Shown one piece after another: positions 25,796 through 34,300 of a stretch of DNA of 64,000 bases. Under the pieces are notes generated by a model, which had not been told where the DNA came from, did not search any database, and was given only the letters and a program-made list of their open reading frames with translations. Source of the stretch: Bradyrhizobium sp. AS23.2 (GTDB lineage Bacteria > Pseudomonadota > Alphaproteobacteria > Rhizobiales > Xanthobacteraceae); assembly GCF_001908185.1 (NCBI RefSeq), contig NZ_LGHM01000021.1:1-64000 (forward strand). The letters run 5' to 3'. Made by a program: the position numbers and the translations under genes. Every line of letters starts with the position of its first letter. The stretch's first letter is position 1.

Positions 25796-27085
25796 ATGAC
25801 TATGCAAGTCAGCAAGAACATTGGCGCAACCGACAAGGTTGCCCTTGATGTCCCGATCTTCGATCCCGTGGCGTTCCGCTTGAGCGACGAGCAGGCCGGC
25901 ATCGTCACGCGCGCAAGAGAGATTGGTCAGAGCGTGTTCGCCAGTCGCGCCGCGACTTACGATCGCGAGGCGACCTTCCCGACTGAGAATTATCGCGACC
26001 TGCATCGCGTCGGCCTGCTCGGCATCGCCATTCCCAAGAAACACGGCGGACTTGGTGCGAACTACCAGACCTATGCCTTGGCTGCAGCCGAGCTCGGCCG
26101 CTATTGCGGTGCGACCGCCCTGACCTGGAACATGCATGTCTGCTCGACGCTGTGGTCGGGCCCGCTGGCTGATGATCTCGACATGGATGCGGAGACACGC
26201 GCGGAACACGAGAAGCGGCGCGCAGTCCACTACAAGCGCATCATCGAGGACGGTGCGATCTACTCGCAGCCATTCTCCGAGGGCGGTGCGGCAGCGGCAG
26301 GCGGCGTTGCCTTCGGCACGGAAGCAAGGCCGGTCGAGGGCGGCTGGGTCGTCAACGGCAAGAAGATCTTTGCATCGCTCTCCGGCCACGCCGACTATTA
26401 CGGCGTGCTCTGCACCGAGATCGAGGAAGGCGAAAAGGCTTCGCGCCGCAACACCCTTTACCTGGCGATCCCCGCGACATCGGAGGGCGTCTCGGTCGTC
26501 GGCGACTGGGATCCACTCGGCATGCGCGGAACGGTCTCGCGGACGCTCCTGTTCAAGGACGTGTTCGTGCCGGATGATTCTGCGCTGATGCCGCGCGGCG
26601 TCTACTTCCAGGCCGCGATGCGCTGGCCGCACATGTTCCTGACGCTGTCGCCGACCTATATGGGCCTCGCGCAAGCCGCCTACGATTTCACCGTGCGTTA
26701 CTTGCGCGGCGAGGTGCCAGGCATGCCGCCGGTCAAGCGCCGGATGTATCCGACCAAGCAGATCGCGGTCGCGCAGATGCAGATCAAGCTCGAGCAGATT
26801 AAGGCGATCTGGTTCCAGGCTGTCACGGAGGCGCGCGCCAATCCGAGCAAGGAACAGGTGCTGCGGGCCTATGCCGCGCAATATTCGGTGATGGAAGGCG
26901 CCAATGAGCTCGCCGCGCTCGCGATCCGCACCTGCGGCGGTCAGGCCATGCTCCGGGCGCTGCCGCTCGAGCGTATCTATCGCGACAGCCGCTGCGGCTC
27001 GCTGATGCTGCCCTGGACAGCCGAGCTCTGTCTCGACCGCATCGGGCGCGAGGCGCTGTACGAGGCCGGCGAAACGGACGATTGA
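25796..27085 (+). CDS. acyl-CoA dehydrogenase
   Basis: The 429-residue flavoenzyme shows the acyl-CoA dehydrogenase layout: an N-terminal helical part with GIAIPKKHGGLGANYQTYALA, a middle beta-domain with SQPFSEGGAAAAGG and VNGKKIFASLSGHADYYGV, and a C-terminal helical part with ANELAALAIRTCGGQAML. It would introduce a double bond into a CoA ester and pass electrons to ETF. Its stop overlaps the next start by four bases. Second gene in the operon; the substrate is probably an alicyclic or open-chain CoA intermediate. Confidence 0.87.
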   Translation: MTMQVSKNIGATDKVALDVPIFDPVAFRLSDEQAGIVTRAREIGQSVFASRAATYDREATFPTENYRDLHRVGLLGIAIPKKHGGLGANYQTYALAAAELGRYCGATALTWNMHVCSTLWSGPLADDLDMDAETRAEHEKRRAVHYKRIIEDGAIYSQPFSEGGAAAAGGVAFGTEARPVEGGWVVNGKKIFASLSGHADYYGVLCTEIEEGEKASRRNTLYLAIPATSEGVSVVGDWDPLGMRGTVSRTLLFKDVFVPDDSALMPRGVYFQAAMRWPHMFLTLSPTYMGLAQAAYDFTVRYLRGEVPGMPPVKRRMYPTKQIAVAQMQIKLEQIKAIWFQAVTEARANPSKEQVLRAYAAQYSVMEGANELAALAIRTCGGQAMLRALPLERIYRDSRCGSLMLPWTAELCLDRIGREALYEAGETDD

Positions 27086-28623
27086 CGGTGGACCTCTGTA
27101 GTCTGATCGATCGCAACGCGGCGTTCGCGCCAGACAAGACGGCCATCGCCTTCGAGGGGCAGCGGCTGAGCTACGCCGCATTCGCCGCGCGAATCGAGCA
27201 GACCGCCACTGCCTTGAAGCAAGAATTTCGCGTCGGCCGCGGCGACCGCGTCGCGATCCTGAGCCTCAATCGGCCGGACTATCTGGTTCTGCTCTATGCA
27301 TGCGCGCGGCTTGGCGCCATGCTGGTGCCGCTGAACTGGCGATTGGCCGTCGCCGAGCAGCTCTTCATTCTCACCGATGCGGGCGCCAAGGTCCTGGTGC
27401 TCGAGCAGGCGCTTGAGGCAGTTCTTCCAGAGCTTGCGCGGACTACGCCGGGGACTGCCGTCGTCGGCCTTGATTTCGAACCGCCTGGTGGCACCGCATT
27501 CGAGACCTTGCTGGCGCGCGGCGACGGCAGCAGCCAAAATCCGCACACCGACCTCTCCTGCCCACTCCTCATCGTCTACACGTCGGGAACGACGGGACGG
27601 CCAAAGGGCGCGGTGCTCCGTCAGGAGGCGCTGTTCTGGAACGGCGTCATGAGCCAGCACATGCACAACATGACGTCCGACGATCATGTGCTGACGGTGC
27701 TGCCGTTCTTCCATGTCGGCGGCCTCAACATCCAGACTACGCCGGCGCTCCAGATCGGTGCGACAGTCACGATTCATGCCCGCTTCGCGCCGGACACTAC
27801 GCTCGCGGCCATCGAGCGAGAGCGGCCGACGCTGACCGTGATGGTTCCGGCGATCATCCAGGCCGTGAGCGAGCACCCCGCCTGGGCCACGACCGACCTC
27901 TCGTCGCTAAAGTCCGTCGCCACCGGTTCGACCATCGTGCCGCCACACCTGATCGACCGCTTCGTCGCGCGCGGCGTTCCGGTGCTCCAGGTCTACGGCT
28001 CGACGGAAACCTGCCCCATTGCCGTTTACACCCGCCTCGGGGGCGATCTTTCGCGGGCAGGATCGACCGGACTTGCGGGCCTGTGCTGCGAAGCCAAGGT
28101 GATCGATCAAGCCGGCACCGAAGTACCCGCAGGCACGCCGGGCGAGATCGCGGTCCGTGGCCCCAACGTGTTCTTCGAATATTGGGGCAATGCCGACGCC
28201 ACGCGCGATGCGCTGCACGATGGCTGGTATCGCACTGGCGATATCGGCTTGTGCGACGCGGATGGCTATTTCTGGGTCCGCGACCGTAAGAAGAACATGA
28301 TCATTTCCGGGGGAGAGAACGTTTATCCGGCCGAGGTCGAACGGGTGCTGCTCGAACACCCTGACGTCAGCGAATGCGCAGTGATTGGCCGGCCGGATCC
28401 GCGCTGGGACGAAGTGCCCGTTGCCTATGTCATCCAGCGGTCAGGATGCCGGCTCGAAGCGGACGAACTGAGAGTGCACGTGCAGACGCAGCTCGCGCGA
28501 TACAAGGTTCCGCGCGACATCGTCTTCGTCACGGACCTGCCGCGCACGGCGCTGGGCAAGGTCCAGCATTTCCTGCTGAAGCAGCTCGATGCGCAGTCGC
28601 GCGCGCAAGGAGAAGCATCTTGA
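27082..28623 (+). CDS. AMP-forming acyl-CoA ligase
   Basis: The 513-residue ligase has YTSGTTGRPKG, the GSTETC active-site stretch, a GWYRTGDIG motif, and the C-terminal lysine in LPRTALGKVQHF, again a PX4GK form. It is shorter than the aminobenzoate-CoA ligase and resembles long- or medium-chain and cyclohexane-carboxylate-type ligases. The start could be the TTG at 27082, overlapping the upstream stop, or the GTG at 27088. It probably activates a side substrate or recycles a free acid from the pathway. Confidence 0.87.
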   Translation: MTVDLCSLIDRNAAFAPDKTAIAFEGQRLSYAAFAARIEQTATALKQEFRVGRGDRVAILSLNRPDYLVLLYACARLGAMLVPLNWRLAVAEQLFILTDAGAKVLVLEQALEAVLPELARTTPGTAVVGLDFEPPGGTAFETLLARGDGSSQNPHTDLSCPLLIVYTSGTTGRPKGAVLRQEALFWNGVMSQHMHNMTSDDHVLTVLPFFHVGGLNIQTTPALQIGATVTIHARFAPDTTLAAIERERPTLTVMVPAIIQAVSEHPAWATTDLSSLKSVATGSTIVPPHLIDRFVARGVPVLQVYGSTETCPIAVYTRLGGDLSRAGSTGLAGLCCEAKVIDQAGTEVPAGTPGEIAVRGPNVFFEYWGNADATRDALHDGWYRTGDIGLCDADGYFWVRDRKKNMIISGGENVYPAEVERVLLEHPDVSECAVIGRPDPRWDEVPVAYVIQRSGCRLEADELRVHVQTQLARYKVPRDIVFVTDLPRTALGKVQHFLLKQLDAQSRAQGEAS

Positions 28624-29708
28624 AGATTGCGGTTCTGGGTGGAGGAAACGGCTCTTTCGCGGCCGCAGGCGACTTTGCGCTATCGGGGCATGAGGTCCGG
28701 CTCTGGCGCCGCAACGCTGATCAGGTCGCAGCACATCGCGCCGCCGGCTCCCGTATCGTGGTGAAGGATCATAACGGCCGCCACGAGACGCAATTGGCAC
28801 TGGTCACGACCGATATTGCCGAGGCCGTCAACGGTGTCGAGTTGATCCTGTGCCCTGCCCCCGCCTTCGCACAGCCGGACATTGCCCGCTCGCTTGCTCC
28901 GCATCTGCGGGATGGCCAGGTCGTGTTTCTGCCGCCGGCCACATTCGGCTCGATGATCTTCGCCCGAGCTGCGCGGGATGCCGGCAACCACGCCAGGGCG
29001 AGCTTTGCCGAGACCGGGACGTTGCCCTGGCTGACCCGCAAGCACGGACCATTCGAGGTCGCGATCACCATCCGCGCCAAGCGGCTCCCGGTCGGCGTGT
29101 TCCCGCTCGACCAGGCGCCGCACGCGCTCGAAGTCATCGGACGCGCTTTCCCTGATGCGATCGAGCCCTGTGGGGACGCGTTATCCGGCGCGCTGATGAA
29201 CGCAGGCCCGATCATCCATCCGCCGCTGATCGTGATGAATGCGGGCCCGATCGAGCATTTCGAAAAATGGGACATCCACAAGGAGGGAACACAAGCTGCG
29301 ATCCGCCGGGTGACCGATGCGCTCGACGCCGAGCGGATCGCGGTGCGCGAGGCGCTCGGATACGGCGCGCCGCATTTCCCGCTTGCTCACCACTACGCTA
29401 AGGAGGGCGAGATCTGGATGTATGGCCGCGGCTCGCATGACCGCCTGACCGACTCCGGCGACTGGCGTGAACGCATCGTGCTGACCGAGCACCGCTACAT
29501 CCGCGAAGACTTGCGGCTTGGGCTGTCGCTACTGGTCTCCGTCGCCGGGCTGGCGGGCGTGGACACACCGCTTGCGAAGGCTTTCCTGGCCATCGGTGGT
29601 GCAGTCTGTGGCGAGGATTTTGCGCAAAGCGGCCGAACGCTCGAGGCGCTGGGACTCGGCAATCTCGGCAAGACCGAACTGCAGACGCTCCTTCGCAGGG
29701 GATTTTGA
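28620..29708 (+). CDS. NAD(P)-dependent opine (octopine/nopaline) dehydrogenase-like protein
   Basis: The 362-residue protein starts with a Rossmann fold (KIAVLGGGNGSFAAAGDFAL) and continues as the all-helical octopine/nopaline dehydrogenase domain, with the conserved histidine in LMNAGPIIHPPLIVMNAG. True members condense an amino acid with a keto acid. The TTG start at 28620 overlaps the ligase stop (TTGA) and has AAGGAGAAG upstream; a longer frame begins inside the ligase and is not credible. An opine-type enzyme in an aromatic-CoA operon is unusual; it may act on an amino or keto acid produced by the pathway. Confidence 0.82.
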   Translation: MKIAVLGGGNGSFAAAGDFALSGHEVRLWRRNADQVAAHRAAGSRIVVKDHNGRHETQLALVTTDIAEAVNGVELILCPAPAFAQPDIARSLAPHLRDGQVVFLPPATFGSMIFARAARDAGNHARASFAETGTLPWLTRKHGPFEVAITIRAKRLPVGVFPLDQAPHALEVIGRAFPDAIEPCGDALSGALMNAGPIIHPPLIVMNAGPIEHFEKWDIHKEGTQAAIRRVTDALDAERIAVREALGYGAPHFPLAHHYAKEGEIWMYGRGSHDRLTDSGDWRERIVLTEHRYIREDLRLGLSLLVSVAGLAGVDTPLAKAFLAIGGAVCGEDFAQSGRTLEALGLGNLGKTELQTLLRRGF

Positions 29709-29711
29709 CCG

Positions 29712-30704
29712 ATGACCGGCCGCGCCAACATCGCCTGCCTCGGGGCCGGACGCATGGGACGCGGTATCGCCGTCGCGTTCGCCTATGCGGGGCACCGGGT
29801 TACGATGATCGACGTCAAGGCGCGTTCTGCGGAGGATTTCGTTAGGCTGGAAACGGACGGGCTCGGCGAGGTCAGGAAGACGTTCGCCAGCCTGTCAAAC
29901 CTGGGGCTGCTGACCGAGGCAGATGTCGGCCCGCTCATCGCACGGGTCTCGGTTGTGCCGGCCAGCCAGAGCGGTCCAGCGCTTTCCGACGCGGGAATTA
30001 TTTTCGAAGGCGTTCCCGAGGTCGTCGAGCTCAAGCGCGAAGTGCTGGGGTCCGCATCAAGGCAAGTCGGCCCGGATACGATCATTGCATCGACCACGTC
30101 GACCATCCTCGTCGACGATCTATCCGGCGCGATCGTGAACCCTCGCCGCTTCCTCAACGTGCATTGGCTCAATCCGGCCTATCTGATTCCGCTGGTCGAA
30201 GTTTCGCCCGGCAAGGCTACCGACCCCGCCATCATCGACGAGGTAAAGGCGCTGCTCGAGGGCATCGGCAAGGTGCCGGTCGTCTGCGCGGCAACACCAG
30301 GCTTCATCGTCCCCCGCATCCAGGCACTCGCGATGAATGAAGCCGCGCGCATGGTCGAGGAAGGCGTCGCCAGTGCGGAAGAGATCGACAAGGCGATCCG
30401 CTACGGATTCGGCTTCCGCTACGCCGTACTTGGGCTGCTCGAGTTCATCGACTGGGGTGGCGGCGACATCCTGTACTATGCCAGCCGCTATCTCGAGGGC
30501 GCGCTTGGCAGCGACCGCTATCGCGCGCCGGACGTCATTTCCCGCAACATGCATGAAGGCCGGATCGGCCTGCGAACGGGCGCAGGCTTTCTTGATTATT
30601 CGGGCATGGACGTCGATGCCTATCGGGTAAAGCGGCTTCAGGCCATGGTGGACTTGCTCCGGCACTTTGACCTGGCTCGCCCGCCCGTGCTCGACGGCAA
30701 CTAG
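29712..30704 (+). CDS. 3-hydroxyacyl-CoA dehydrogenase
   Basis: The 330-residue enzyme has the NAD motif CLGAGRMGRGIAVAFAYAG, the EGVPEVVELKREVL helix region, a STTSTI segment and the catalytic histidine in NVHWLNPAYLIPLVE, where the usual HFFNP becomes HWLNP. It would oxidise a 3-hydroxyacyl-CoA to the 3-oxo form, the last step before thiolytic or hydrolytic cleavage. Last gene of the operon; its end overlaps that of the convergent NicX-like gene by four bases. Confidence 0.87.
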   Translation: MTGRANIACLGAGRMGRGIAVAFAYAGHRVTMIDVKARSAEDFVRLETDGLGEVRKTFASLSNLGLLTEADVGPLIARVSVVPASQSGPALSDAGIIFEGVPEVVELKREVLGSASRQVGPDTIIASTTSTILVDDLSGAIVNPRRFLNVHWLNPAYLIPLVEVSPGKATDPAIIDEVKALLEGIGKVPVVCAATPGFIVPRIQALAMNEAARMVEEGVASAEEIDKAIRYGFGFRYAVLGLLEFIDWGGGDILYYASRYLEGALGSDRYRAPDVISRNMHEGRIGLRTGAGFLDYSGMDVDAYRVKRLQAMVDLLRHFDLARPPVLDGN

Positions 30705-31747
30705 CCGAAGACGTCCTGCAGCACGCCTTCCCGCACCACCGCGACGCCATCGAGCTCGATCGTCGTTCCCATCATCGGCAGATCGAAATGCCCCGCGGTG
30801 TAGCGGCCGGCAAATTCGTTCGCGCCGGTCGAGAACAGGAAATTGCCGGAGACGGCACGAATCTCTGTGCCGTTGGTGTCGCGCTGATCGTACATCGATA
30901 GCGCTTCGTAGCGCGCGCCCGGATTCATGCCGAAGCCGACATGCGACACCGCATAGGCTTCCCGATCGCCCCAGGCAGCGAGATAGGCGCGCATCATCGC
31001 CGCATCCGTGCCCTCGCCTTCCAGCTCGACGACATAATCGTCCTTCAGCGTCATCTTCACCGGCGACGCCAGGTAACGTTTGAAGGTGAGGTTGATGTCG
31101 CCCGGCGCCATCACCAGCGTGCCGTTTATCGTTCCGCTCTTGGGAAAGCTGACGACGATGCCGCCCGGCCAGTGCGCGAGCGTGCCCGGCTTGTCGGTCC
31201 AGCCCCATACGCCGACCGTTGAAGCTCCAACCATATCCACGTCGAGCGCCGTACCGGCCTTCGAAGTCACGCGCATCCGCTTGGTCCCGCGCAGCATCTT
31301 TGCCGCAGCACGAACACGCTTCTCAAGTGCCGGATCCGGCACCATGCGCTCCAACGCCTCAGGATGCTCGTTGGAAATCACCAGGATTCGCGCACCGGCC
31401 TTCAGTATCTCGGGCGTTTCCACGGCATGCATCAGGCCCTCGATGGTGCAATCCACCACAAAGCCGGCCTGCTGAAGCGCAGTGATGACTGGACCAAGTC
31501 GCTGGATCGCCTCGCTCGCCCCTGTCGAGCGAACCGGCACGACGTGGCGGTTGCGTGGGGTCGGCATCACCACATGAAATGGCCGCGCGCCCATGCGCAG
31601 CAGCGCGAGCTCCGCCAGATGAACATTCAACGCGCGCGATTGCGTCTCCGAGAGGATTGCCGCGGTGTCGCCAGCTTTGACGGCGCATCGCTCGAAAATC
31701 TCGCAAAACGCGTCGATCCATTTTGCTTCGATGCGATCAGCCAGCAT
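30701..31747 (-). CDS. NicX-like 2,5-dihydroxypyridine 5,6-dioxygenase-family protein
   Basis: The 348-residue protein matches the M29-like fold of NicX, the iron enzyme that opens 2,5-dihydroxypyridine to N-formylmaleamate in nicotinate degradation. Shared landmarks are the GWTDKPGTLAHWPGG stretch, GTLVMAPGDINL, SHVGFGMNPGAR, GNFLFSTGANE, and the H-x-D pair in GHFDLPMMG that binds the metal in NicX. Homologues are often labelled leucyl aminopeptidase by mistake. It is the last gene of a six-gene operon with an ABC importer and a dehydratase. A related N-heteroaromatic or dihydroxy-aromatic substrate is likely; the true substrate is not known. Confidence 0.75.
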   Translation of the reverse strand: MLADRIEAKWIDAFCEIFERCAVKAGDTAAILSETQSRALNVHLAELALLRMGARPFHVVMPTPRNRHVVPVRSTGASEAIQRLGPVITALQQAGFVVDCTIEGLMHAVETPEILKAGARILVISNEHPEALERMVPDPALEKRVRAAAKMLRGTKRMRVTSKAGTALDVDMVGASTVGVWGWTDKPGTLAHWPGGIVVSFPKSGTINGTLVMAPGDINLTFKRYLASPVKMTLKDDYVVELEGEGTDAAMMRAYLAAWGDREAYAVSHVGFGMNPGARYEALSMYDQRDTNGTEIRAVSGNFLFSTGANEFAGRYTAGHFDLPMMGTTIELDGVAVVREGVLQDVFG

Positions 31748-31783
31748 GTTTCACTCCCGGTACGTGGTTTCTTGTTCAATTCG

Positions 31784-32551
31784 TTACGCCTCGGGGAAAC
31801 CCCGAAGCAGATATGACCGCACGGCTCCCAACAGGCCATTCAGGATCAAGCCCAGCAGCGAGATCGTAATCAGTGGCACGAACATGTCCACGGCCTGAAA
31901 GGTCCGGGCCGCCGTGACCAAGGCATGACCCAGTCCATCCGTCGACGTGATCATCTCGGCCAGAAACACCACGATGCAGGAAATGACAAGGCCGATCCGG
32001 CAGCCGGTCAGGATTGACGGCATCGCCGCCGGCAACACCACCTTGAAGAGGATTTCGTAGCGCGGTGTTCCCGCCGCCATGGCCGACCAGATCAGCTTCT
32101 GCTCGACCGTCGACGCGCCGTAATAGGTGGACAGCAGAATAGGAAAGAGTGCGTCCGCAGCGACCAGCGTGATTTTCGATCCGTGGCCGAAACCGAGCAA
32201 CAGCAGGAGTGCCGGATAGAGCGCAACCTTGGGCAACGGCGCCAGGACGCGCACGATCGGCCGAACCACAGCATTGATTGCAGGGCTGGCGGCGGCCGCA
32301 ATGCCCATGCCGACGCCGAGCACGACCGCGATCGCAAAACCGGCAAACAGCCGGATCAGGGTCGCCGCAATCTCCTGCTGAAACGTCCACGTCACGAGCT
32401 GCTGGAGCAGCCGGCTGAACACGAACCCGGGCGGCGGCAACAAGACGGCCGGTGCGAGGCCTGACGAGACGATGCCCTGCCACACAGCGATCACCAGCAC
32501 GATCGGCGCGAGCCCAAGAATGACGTTTACTGAGAGAAGTCGCGATATCAT
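31784..32551 (-). CDS. ABC transporter permease, NitT/TauT type
   Basis: A 255-residue inner-membrane protein with about six helices and the EAA loop LIWSAMAAGTPRYEILFKVVLPAAMPSILTG, typical of SsuC/TauC-like permeases for sulfonates, nitrate, taurine or aromatic acids. It overlaps the second permease gene by four bases. The two different permeases probably form a heterodimeric channel with the ATPase at 33330 and the binding protein at 36074. Confidence 0.88.
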   Translation of the reverse strand: MISRLLSVNVILGLAPIVLVIAVWQGIVSSGLAPAVLLPPPGFVFSRLLQQLVTWTFQQEIAATLIRLFAGFAIAVVLGVGMGIAAAASPAINAVVRPIVRVLAPLPKVALYPALLLLLGFGHGSKITLVAADALFPILLSTYYGASTVEQKLIWSAMAAGTPRYEILFKVVLPAAMPSILTGCRIGLVISCIVVFLAEMITSTDGLGHALVTAARTFQAVDMFVPLITISLLGLILNGLLGAVRSYLLRGFPEA

Positions 32552-33333
32552 GAGAAGCTCAGCGGCATGTCGAACTGAGGCTCGGACCAGCGGACGAGCC
32601 TGGCTCGGATCCGCTCAAAGATCGCATCGAGGCAGATCCCCATGGCCCCCACGATGATGATCATCGCAAAGACGGTGTCGTATTGGCCCATGTCGAGCGC
32701 ATTGAACAGGATGTTCCCGGCCCCGGACTGGCGGGCGATCATCTCGCTGGTGATCATCGTGATCAGCGCCAGCACCAGCCCGGTACGGCACCCGGTCAGG
32801 ATCTCCGGCAACGCCGCAGGCAATACGATCCGCACCAGGCGTTGCGCAGCCGAGAGTCCCATCGCTGCACCAGACCACAGCATCTTCTCTTCGACCGCCT
32901 TGGCGCCCTCGAAGCTGTGATAGATCACGGGCAGACTGACGCCGAGAAAGATCACCAGCGTCTTCGTGATGTCGCCAACGCCCAGCCACAGCATGATGAT
33001 GGGCATCAATGCCGCCTTCGGCACCGGATAGATCACCATCAGCAGCGGATTGAAGAAAGCGGCGACCGCCCGGCTCCGCCCCATCAAGAGGCCCAGTGGA
33101 ACCGAAACAAGCACGGCGACGCCAAACCCGATGGCCATCCGGCGAAGCGAAGCCAGGATGTTGATCAGCGATTCCTTGTCACCAAGGATGTCCGGGATCG
33201 CGCGGATCGCCTCGATCGCCGTTGGAAAGCTGTCATTCTTCAGCGCCAGCGACGCGACCTGCCACACTGCCAGCAGTCCGATGCAAGCCAGCACCGGGGC
33301 AGCCCGTCTGGTCAAGGCAGCCGCCGACATCAT
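32548..33333 (-). CDS. ABC transporter permease, NitT/TauT type
   Basis: A 261-residue inner-membrane protein of the SsuC/TauC family; the EAA loop reads MLWSGAAMGLSAAQRLVRIVLPAALPEILTG. It overlaps the ATPase gene by four bases upstream and the other permease by four bases downstream, which points to one operon and coupled translation. Paired with the next permease, it would import the substrate of the NicX-like pathway. Confidence 0.88.
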   Translation of the reverse strand: MMSAAALTRRAAPVLACIGLLAVWQVASLALKNDSFPTAIEAIRAIPDILGDKESLINILASLRRMAIGFGVAVLVSVPLGLLMGRSRAVAAFFNPLLMVIYPVPKAALMPIIMLWLGVGDITKTLVIFLGVSLPVIYHSFEGAKAVEEKMLWSGAAMGLSAAQRLVRIVLPAALPEILTGCRTGLVLALITMITSEMIARQSGAGNILFNALDMGQYDTVFAMIIIVGAMGICLDAIFERIRARLVRWSEPQFDMPLSFS

Positions 33334-34175
33334 GAGGGAGATCCGGTCTCGTCGCTCTCATCGAACATGCGCTCGATATCAACGACATACTTCTGGTAGC
33401 GCGGATCGAGCAAAAGCTCGTTGCGGCGCCGCGGCCGCGGCAAGTCGATGTCGATGACCTGCCGGATGCGGCCGGGCGATTTCGACATCATCACGACCTT
33501 GTCCGACAGGAATACGGCCTCGTCGACTGAGTGGGTGACGAACAGCACCGTCTTGCGGTCACGCTCCCAGATGTTCAGGAGGTCGTTCTGCAGGCGCGTC
33601 CGGGTGTGAGCGTCGAGCGCTCCGAACGGCTCGTCCATCAGCAGGACTTCAGGATGGTAAGCCAGCGTCCGGGCCAGTGCCACACGCTGCTTCATGCCAC
33701 CCGAAAGTTCCTTGGGATAGAAGTTCTCGTAGCCTTTGAGGCCGACCATCTCGATCAAGGCCCGACTCTGCGCTTCAGCCTCGGTGGCGCGCACACCTTT
33801 CTGGCGCGGGCCATACATCACATTGCCCAGCACGGTCTTCCACGGAAACAGAGCGAACTCCTGGAACACGGGACCGCGATCCGGCCCCGGCCCCGTGATC
33901 GCCTGTCCCTTTATCTTGGCCGCGCCGCTGGTTGGGCTGACGAAGCCGCCGACGATGTAAAGCAATGTCGACTTGCCGCAACCGGATGGGCCGAGGATGG
34001 AGACGAAGGCTCCTTCTTCGATCGTCAGCGAGATGTCTGATAACGCCAAATGATCCTTGCGCGTCGAGGTCTGAAAAACCTGCGAGACGCGGTCGATCTC
34101 GATAATCGCGGAAGCCGGTTTTTGCGATACCACCGGTCTCACCCATTCACTCGATCTCGAAGGCAATACCTTCAT
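33330..34175 (-). CDS. ABC transporter ATPase, NitT/TauT type
   Basis: This ATPase of about 281 residues has Walker A GPSGCGKSTLL, signature LSGGMKQRVALARTL and Walker B VLLMDEPFGALDAHTR, followed by FVTHSVDEAVFLSD, all of the SsuB/TauB type. The ATG at 34175 is preferred over a GTG at 34202. It powers the importer formed with the two permeases that overlap it in a chain. The 125 bases between it and the dehydratase stop hold no gene. Confidence 0.9.
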   Translation of the reverse strand: MKVLPSRSSEWVRPVVSQKPASAIIEIDRVSQVFQTSTRKDHLALSDISLTIEEGAFVSILGPSGCGKSTLLYIVGGFVSPTSGAAKIKGQAITGPGPDRGPVFQEFALFPWKTVLGNVMYGPRQKGVRATEAEAQSRALIEMVGLKGYENFYPKELSGGMKQRVALARTLAYHPEVLLMDEPFGALDAHTRTRLQNDLLNIWERDRKTVLFVTHSVDEAVFLSDKVVMMSKSPGRIRQVIDIDLPRPRRRNELLLDPRYQKYVVDIERMFDESDETGSPS

Positions 34176-34300
34176 CCCGTCTCTCGCTTCACTCGCGCAC
34201 ACACGTCGCTTCGTTAGCCTGCTGAAAGTCCTTCTTCAGCGGCACGAGCTTAGCAAGAAACTTGCCAGACCACTGGCTGCTTCCACACAGGCACGGCGCG

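Noticed and set aside
24935..27181. 748-codon minus-strand frame opposite the hydrolase and acyl-CoA dehydrogenase
   Set aside because: Both plus-strand genes have full catalytic motifs and linked starts; the opposite frame has no domain and crosses their boundary.
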